NCBI GenBank assembly: GCA_023245935.1
Contig: JAHFJM010000003.1
Span: 1 to 64,000 of the forward strand
Origin: Candidatus Peribacteria bacterium
Lineage (GTDB): Bacteria; Patescibacteriota; Gracilibacteria; Peribacterales; Peribacteraceae
Direction of reading: 5' to 3'
Length of the DNA: 64,000 nt
Shown here: piece after piece, positions 8,101-17,100 of the stretch
Position numbering within the stretch: the stretch's first letter is position 1
How the letters are laid out: the number at the start of each line of letters is the position of its first letter
Position numbers and translations under genes: made by a program
Notes under the pieces: generated by a model
Database searches by the model: none
Told to the model about the DNA's origin: nothing
Seen by the model: only the letters and a program-made list of their open reading frames with translations

Positions 8101-11100
8101 CAGATTGCCAACAATGCCTCAATCTCCGGTGCCCTCCTTATTAAGGGAAACCTCGCCACCAAATCCAACCTCTCCGGTTCCGCCCTCTTCGGTATGGGAC
8201 TCGGCGATTGCAGCAACTCAACCACCTCCAAACTTATCTACAACAACTCCACCGGTAAATTCTCGTGTGCCAGCGACATCGACACCAACACCACCTACAC
8301 AGCCGGCCAGGGTCTCACGACGAACGGTACCAACTTCTCCCTTTCCTCCGCCCTCTCCGGCACTTCTCTCAGACTCTTCGGCACTCTCACCGGAAACATT
8401 CTCCATGCCGAGAAAACCCTCACCAGCTCAGGCACCCTCACCGTCGAAGGAGCCATGTCCGGTTCTTCCCTCTACGTCGCAACCAGCATCAACGGTGCAG
8501 GACTCACGGACTGCGATCTCTCCACGCAGAAACTCGCATGGGACAGCACCACCGGTCGTTTCTCCTGCGGCACAGACCTGAACACCGGTTCCACTGCTCC
8601 TCCTTCCATCAACTCCGGTTCCGTCTTCACGCTCGGAAACCCTCATTTCGTGAATGTCGGGGGCGACACCATGACGGGCGCACTCACCATCAATGTCACG
8701 AACGGTCTCTCGGCCACTCTCGGACTCAAAGTTCTCAACGCATTCTCCGGTTCCGTGATTCACGCCGAGAAAACTCTTACCAGCTCCGGCGGTCTCGTCT
8801 GGGAAGGCGCTGCCTCGGGTTCTTCCCTCTACGTCGCCACTTCTCTCCGTGGTGCAGGACTCACAGACTGTACCGGTGGCAACAAGCTCCTCTGGGATTC
8901 CTCGACCGGCAGATTCACCTGCGGTGTTGATCAGTCTGCCGGCACTGGGCTTGATCAAAATTCTGCCGATGTTCGCTACGTCAATCAATCCGGAGACACC
9001 ATGACCGGTCTCCTCACCATCAACCTTGCCGCTTCCGCCGTCGGTCTCGATGTGAAGCAGGCAGGTTGGTTCAACACCATCCACTCCACCGGTTCGATTC
9101 TCTCCAAAGGAACCCTCTCCGGCGTGAACCTCATCATCTCCGGTGTCTCTTCTTTCTCCGGTGCTTCCACCTTCAAGAACAACCTTACGGTCAAAGGCAC
9201 TCTCTCCGGTCAAACTCTCCAGATTGCCAACAATGCTTCCATCTCCGGTGCCCTCCTCGTCAAAGGAAACATCGCAACGAAAGCCACTCTCTCGGGTGCT
9301 TCGCTCATCGGCTTCGGTCTCGGCGATTGCAGCAATGCCACGACCAGTAAACTCATCTACAACAACTCCACCGGAAAATTCTCGTGTGCTACGGACACTG
9401 ACACGAATACGACCTACACCGCAGGACAGGGTCTCACGACCAACGGTACCAACTTCTCCCTTTCCTCCGCCCTCTCCGGCACTTCTCTCAGACTCTTCGG
9501 CACTCTCACGGGAAACATTCTTCATGCCGAGAAGACACTCACCAGCTCAGGCACCCTCACCGTCGAAGGAGCCATGTCCGGTTCTTCCCTCTACGTCGCA
9601 ACCAGCATCAACGGTGCAGGACTCACGGACTGTGATGCAGCAACGCAAACTCTCGCTTGGGATGCAACAACCGGCAGATTCTCCTGTGGTACCGATTCCG
9701 ACACCACCTACACCGCAGGACAGGGTCTCACGACCAACGGTACCAACTTCTCCCTTTCCTCCGCCCTCTCCGGCACTTCTCTCAGACTCTTCGGCACTCT
9801 CACGGGAAACATTCTTCACGCTGAGAAAACGCTTACCTCTTCCGGAACACTCACGATTGAAGGTGCAATGTCTGGAGCATCTCTCTACGTCGCCACCAGC
9901 ATCAACGGTGCAGGACTCACGGACTGTGATCTCTCCACGCAGAAACTCCTCTGGGACAGCACCACCGGACGTTTCTCTTGTGGAACAGACCTGAACACCG
10001 GCACGACAGCCGCCCCGAGCATCAACTCCGGTTCTGTCTTCACCCTCGGTGATGCCAGATTCGTGAAGAAACAAGGAGACACGATGACCGGAGCCCTCAC
10101 GATCAACAAAACCGGCGCAGAAGTTGGTCTGGATGTGAAGCAGGCAGGCTGGTTCAACTCCATCCACTCCACCGGCTCGATTCTCTCGAAAGGAACACTT
10201 TCCGGAGAAAACCTTATTGTCTCAGGTGTCTCCTCCTTCTCCGGCATCGTCGTCCTCAAGGGAAATCTCCTTTCGAAAGGTACTCTCTCAGGACAGAACC
10301 TCATCATCTCCGGTGTTTCTTCTCACTCCGGTGCTGCGATGTTCAAATCGAATGTCACCATTAAAGGCACTCTCTCCGGACAAACTCTCCAGATTGCCAA
10401 CAATGCCTCAATCTCCGGTGCCCTCCTTATTAAGGGAAACCTCGCCACCAAATCCAACCTCTCCGGTTCCGCCCTCTTCGGTATGGGACTCGGCGATTGC
10501 AGCAACTCAACCACCTCCAAACTTATCTACAACAATTCCACCGGAAAGTTCTCGTGTGCCAGTGATCAGACCGGAAGCAGCGGGCTCTCCTTCACGAATG
10601 CAGAAGGAATCTATGTGAATCAGGGTGGCGATACGATGACAGGTGCTCTGAATATCAATGTCACGGGCGGCGGATTTGCCACAGTCGGTCTCAAGGTCGT
10701 GAACACCATCACCGGTGCGATCATCCATGCGGAGAAAAATCTCACGAGCTCGGGAAATATCGTTGCCGCTCAGGACATTACGGCGAAGAGGAATCTTTCC
10801 GGAAGCAGCATCACTGTTTCACGGAATGGTTCCATTTCCGGCTCGCTCACAGTCAAAACGAGTATTGTCAGTCAGGGTTCTCTCTCCGGTTCTACGTTCT
10901 ATGGAGCCAACCTTGGAGACTGTAATAACAGCACGACATCAAAACTCATCTACAACCTCGCAACAGGAAAATTCGGCTGTGCGACGGATCAGACCGGAAG
11001 TGCTGCTCCGAGCATCAACTCCGGCTCCGTCTTCACGCTCGGCAATCTTCATTTCGTGAACGTCGGCGGAGACACGATGACCGGTGCTCTCGTTATCAAC

Positions 11101-14100
11101 AAGACCAGTGCTGCCGTCGGTCTCGACGTCAAGCAAGCTGCTTGGGTCAACACTCTCCACGCAACCGGTTCGATCCTCAGCAAAGGAACCATTTCCGGCA
11201 GCAACCTCATCGTCTCCGGTGTCTCCTCCTTCTCCGGCATCGTCGTTCTCAAGGGAAACCTTCTCAGTAAGGGCACTCTCTCCGGACAGAATCTCATCAT
11301 CTCCGGAGTTTCCTCTTTCTCCGGCGCTTCCACCTTTAAGAACAACCTTACGGTCAAAGGAACTCTCTCCGGTCAAACTCTCCAAATCGCCAACAATGCT
11401 TCTATCTCCGGTGCCGTGATCATCAAAGGAAATCTCGCAACGAAAGCCACACTCTCGGGTGCGTCTGTCTACGGCTTCGGCCTCGGAGATTGCAGCAACA
11501 GCACGACCTCCAAACTCATCTACAACAATTCCACCGGGAAATTCTCGTGTGCCACTGATGTCGACACCGATACGAATACCAGTTACACAGCAGGACAAGG
11601 TCTCACGACAAACGGAACGAACTTCTCGCTTTCCTCAGCACTCTCGGGAACCTCTCTCAAGATCTTCGGCACTCTCACCGGAAAAATTCTGCATGCTGAG
11701 AAGACTCTTACATCCTCGGGAACTCTCACCGTCGAAGGAGCAATGTCCGGAGCCTCACTGTACGTTGCCACCTCAATCAATGGCGCAGGACTCACGGATT
11801 GCGATGCAGCAACACAGACTCTCGCATGGGACGCAACAACCGGTCGCTTCTCCTGCGGAACGGACTCCGATACAACCTACACTGCAGGTCAGGGGCTCAC
11901 GACAAACGGAACCAACTTCTCTCTCTCCTCCGCACTCTCAGGAACCTCTCTCAGACTCTTCGGAACTCTGACGGGAAACATTCTGCATGCGGAGAAGAAC
12001 CTCACTTCTTCAGGAACAATGGTGATTGTTGGCAATGGAAACATCAGAGGAACGCTTTCGGGCAACATCATTCATGCGGAAAAAAATCTCACAAGCTCAG
12101 GTGCGATTGTCGCAGTTGGAGACATACTTTCTCGAAACGGAACAGCAAAAACAAAAGGTTATGTTTTCTTTTCAGGTGCAACACTCTCCGAGATGAGCGG
12201 CTTCAATGAATATCTGAACATCATTCATTCCGGTCTCGGAACGAACTCCGTTACCCGTCTTACGAATCAAGGAGATCTCGTGAATATCGGAACGATTCAA
12301 GCGGGAGAAACACACATGAGGAGAGGAGGGACGTTTGCGACAAAGGTGGATTATGCGACGGGAACCACTCCGCAGTTTGTCGCCATCAGAGACCTCAATA
12401 GTGACGGAAAGGCTGATCTTGTGGTAGTGAACGGAGCGAGCAACTCCGTCTCCGTCTTCATTGGCACAGGCTCGGGTCTCTTCGTCGCCAAAGTAGACTA
12501 CCCAACAGGAAGCAACCCTTTCTCCGTCGCTATCGGTGATCTGAATGGCGATGGGAAACCTGATCTTTCCGTCGCAAATTACAGCAGCAACTCCGTCTCC
12601 GTCTTCCTCAATAACGGCAATGGAACATTCGCCGGTAAAGTCGATTATACAACGGCAACGTCTCCTCATTCCGTTGCTATCGGTGATCTGAATGGCGATG
12701 GGAAGCCCGATCTTGCTGTAGCAAATAATGCTAGCGACTCGGTCTCCGTCTTCCTGAACAGAGGGAACGGCACTTTCGCTGCAAAGGTTGATTATACGAC
12801 TGGAAACGGTCCCTATGCCGTTGCAATCGGAGACCTGAACGGAGACGGCAAGGCGGATCTTGTCGTTACAAATGCCGGCAGTACCTACGCTTCTGTTTTC
12901 TTGAATAACGGTGACGGAACATTCGCCTCGAAAGTTGATTACACGACGGGATTCAGTAACTATGCCGTCGCAATCGGAGATCTGAACGGTGACGGAAAGG
13001 CGGACTTTGCAGTTACCATACACAATAGCAATATTGTCTACGTCTTCCTCAATAACGGTGACGGAACATTCGCTTCGAAGGTTGATTACACGGCGGGGGA
13101 TACCTCCAGTTCCATTGCCATTGGAGACCTGAATGGTGACGGAAAAGCAGATCTTGCAGTTGGAAATCAGGCTAGTGGTGTAGGAACCTTTGTTTCCATC
13201 TTGATCAACAACGGCAACGGCACCTTCGCAACGAAGGTGGATTATACGACGGGAACTGGTCCTCTTGTTGCAATCGGAGATCTCAATGGTGACGGAAAAG
13301 CAGATCTTGCTGTTGCCAACTCTGCAAGCGACTCTGTTTCAGTATTGCTCAACATCTCCAAGACTATCCTCTTTGCATCTTCCGGCACCGGCGGCGCCGT
13401 TGGTATCGGAACTTCCACTCCGGGTTCCGCGCTGTCCGTGTCCGGTGCGGTGCTCATCAACGGCTACGGAAATATCCTCAATACGAAAGTCGACGTCGGT
13501 CTTGCGCTCGAAGTGATCGGCACCATGTCCGGTCGAGTACTGCATGCACAGGATGTGCTTCGCTCCTCCGGCTCACTTATTGTCGAAGGGACGATCTCGG
13601 GAGCAACACTCCGCGGTGCGGGACTTGCAAGTTGCAACGGCTCCACACAGAAACTTCTCTATAACAATTCCACGAATAAATTTGAATGCGGCACTGATCT
13701 GAACACCGGAGGAACAAGTACATTCGGCTCCGGGAACGTGATCAACGTCGTTGAAGGCAGATATGTGAACACCTCCGGCGACACCATGACCGGTGCTCTC
13801 ACGATCAATGTCACGAACGGTCTCTCTGCCACTCTCGGACTCAAAGTTCTCAACGCATTCTCCGGTGCCGTCGTTCACGCTGAGAAAACTCTCACCAGCT
13901 CCGGCGGTCTCGTCTGGGAAGGAGCAGCTTCAGGATCTTCCCTCACCCTCGGTACTTCTCTCCGTGGTGCAGGGCTCACAGACTGTACCGGTGGCAACAA
14001 ACTCCTCTGGGATTCTGCTTCCGGCAGATTCTCCTGCGGCGTTGATCAATCCGCCGGATCAGGCTTGGATCAGAATTCCGCTGATGCTCGCTACGTCAAT

Positions 14101-17100
14101 CAGTCGGGAGACACCATGACCGGTCTCCTCACCATCAACCTGGCTGCTTCCGCCGTCGGTCTTGATGTGAAGCAGGCAGGCTGGTTCAACTCGATCCACT
14201 CCACCGGTTCGATCCTCTCCAAAGGCACTCTCTCCGGTGTGAACCTCATCATCTCCGGAGTCTCCTCTTTCTCCGGTGCTTCCACCTTCAAGAACAACCT
14301 TACGGTCAAAGGCACTCTCTCCGGTCAAACTCTCCAGATTGCCAACAATGCTTCCATCTCCGGTGCCCTCCTTATCAAAGGAAACCTTGCCACCAAATCC
14401 AACCTCTCCGGTTCCGCCCTCTTTGGCATGGGTCTCGGAGATTGCAGCAACAGCACGACCTCCAAACTCATCTACAACAATTCCACCGGTAAATTCTCGT
14501 GTGCCAGCGACATCGACACCAACACCACCTACTCAGCCGGACAGGGTCTCACGACAAACGGTACCAACTTCTCACTCTCCTCCGCCCTCTCCGGCACTTC
14601 TCTCAGACTCTTCGGCACTCTCACGGGAAACATTCTTCACGCTGAGAAGACTCTCACCTCTTCCGGGACACTCACGATTGAAGGTGCAATGTCCGGAGCC
14701 TCACTCTATGTTGCCACCTCAATCAATGGCGCAGGACTCACGGATTGTGATGCAGCAACGCAGACGCTGAACTGGGATTCCACCACCGGACGTTTCTCCT
14801 GTGGCACAGACTCCGACACCACCTACACAGCCGGCCAGGGTCTCACGACGAACGGTACCAACTTCTCCCTTTCCTCCGCCCTCTCCGGCACTTCTCTCAA
14901 ACTCTTTGGCACTCTCACCGGAAACATTCTTCATGCAGAAAAGACTCTCACGTCTTCGGGAACTCTCACCATCGAGGGCGCAATGTCCGGAGCCTCTCTC
15001 TACGTCGCCACTTCCTTCTCCGGGGTTGGACTGTCGGATTGTGATACTGCTGCTACCTCCAAGTTGCTTTGGGATGTTACCACCGGCAGATTCTCCTGCG
15101 GATCAGACCAGACCGGCGGCGGTTCCGCTCCTCCTTCCATCAACTCCGGCTCCGTCTTCACGCTCGGCAATCTCCACTTCGTGAATGTCGGCGGCGACAC
15201 CATGACGGGTGCACTCACCATCAACAAGACCGGCGCAGAAGTGGCTCTCGATATCAAACAAGCAGCGTGGGTCAATTCTCTCCATTCCACCGGTTCCATC
15301 CTTTCGAAAGGAAACCTTTCCGGAGAAACGTTGATCGTCTCCGGCAATGCAAACGTCTCCGGAGCACTTCTGACCAAAGGAAATATTTCCACTCGAGGAA
15401 CAATCTCCGGTGCAGCACTCAACATCATGAGCGGCAATTCCTACTTCCTCGGCAAGCTTGGAATCGGAAAATCGACCGCTCCAAACACCCCTCTCGAGAT
15501 CGTCGGCATGGGCTCGGGAACCAGCCTCTTCGCGATGCGAGCGCTCACAAGCAGCGGCTTCCTCGCCGTCCAGCAGTCGATTGCGATCGGTTCCGGTGCA
15601 ATCGTGATGGAGCAGAAGGCGAACAACACGGGTGCCTACCTGATGTCCAGCTTCACCGGCTCGGTGCATCCGCTCCTTGCGCTTGACAGCGCACGTCGAA
15701 GCTTCAAGGCACCCGCCATCATGTTCGGTTACCGCGGCAGCTTCGATACGTCACTCCAGCGCACGGACACGGGAACGCTTGCACTCTCCGGCAGTATGGT
15801 GATTCAGAATACGCTCAGCATCAAAGTCTTCGGAGCCGCAACGGCGACGACGGTTTGTCGCACTGCGACGGGCATGCTTGCAGCGTGCAGCTCGAGTCTT
15901 CGTTTCAAGGAAGATGTGCAGGACTTGAGCATGGGTCTTTCGGTCCTTCGGCAAATGCGTCCGGTCAACTTCAAGTGGAAAGGCAGAGACGAGCGTGACA
16001 TCGGTTTCATCGCCGAGGAAGTCGCAGCCGTCGATCCGATGCTTGCGACCTACAATAACGCCGGACAGATCGAAGGTGTGAAGTACATGCAGCTGACCGC
16101 GGTGCTCACGAATGCCGTGAAGACTCTCGATACGAGGCTGCTTGGCATCACGAATGACTCGGGCACAACTCTTCATGCTCGCGATCTGCTCGTCAGTTCC
16201 GGAGCCCTGAAGGTAGCCACATTCGGCACATTCGGTTCGGGCATTCTCCTCGACACGAAGTATGCAAATGGCGCTGAGAACGTCTTCGTCATCAAGTCGA
16301 GTGTCGGCGGTTCCGGAAGCAAAACTGTCTTCAGGATCAACGCTTCGGGCTCCGTCTTCACGACCGGAACATTCAACAGTCAGGGAGCGGACTACGCCGA
16401 GTGGTTCAAGTCCAGTGACAGACTAAAGATCGGCGAAGTTGTCTGTATTGATGTCGACCACGACAATACGGTCCTTCGTTGCGGACGCTCTGCAGATTCC
16501 AATGTGATGGGCATTGTCTCGACTCGTCCCGCGTTCATCGGCAATACGATCCCCGGGACTGAAGGACTCAGCAGAGAAGCCATGGCACGGAAGGGATATT
16601 TCCTCGTCGGTCTCATCGGTCAGGTTCCGGCACGCGCGACGCTCGAAGGAGGCATCATCCGCTCCGGCGACAGTCTGACGTCAGCGTCTGAGCCGGGCTT
16701 TGTGCGCAGAGCACGGGCAGGGGAATCGACGGTCGGTGTTGCGCTCGAAACATTCGATGGTTCGGCTTCGCTCACCACAGGTGGCTCGACATCTTCCACG
16801 TCGACGATCAACGTTCTCATCTCTCGTCGCAATTCGTCGATGACGGTCGATGCCGTCTCACAGAAAGTGCTCGACACGATCGCAAGCATGCAGATCGGGG
16901 ATGAGGTGAAACGCATGGTCGCCGCATCGGCGCAGCAATTCAATCTCTCCGGTTCTCTTGCGACCGCCGTTGCCTCCGAGATCGAATCTCTGAATCTGGA
17001 AGGCAGGATCTCTGCGGCGATCGAGAAACATCTCTCCGGTGCGACGCTTCCGCTCACGATCATTGCAAACCCTGCGTCCGGATTGTCGTTCGCTTCCGGC

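Noticed and set aside
8428-9525. Minus-strand frames opposite the giant gene (for example 365 codons)
   Set aside because: They repeat because the coding repeats do; products are low-complexity Glu/Gly/Arg mixtures.
6040-15370. CRISPR-like periodicity
   Set aside because: The repeats are long, in frame and encode conserved fibre motifs; there are no short identical repeats with unique spacers and no cas1.
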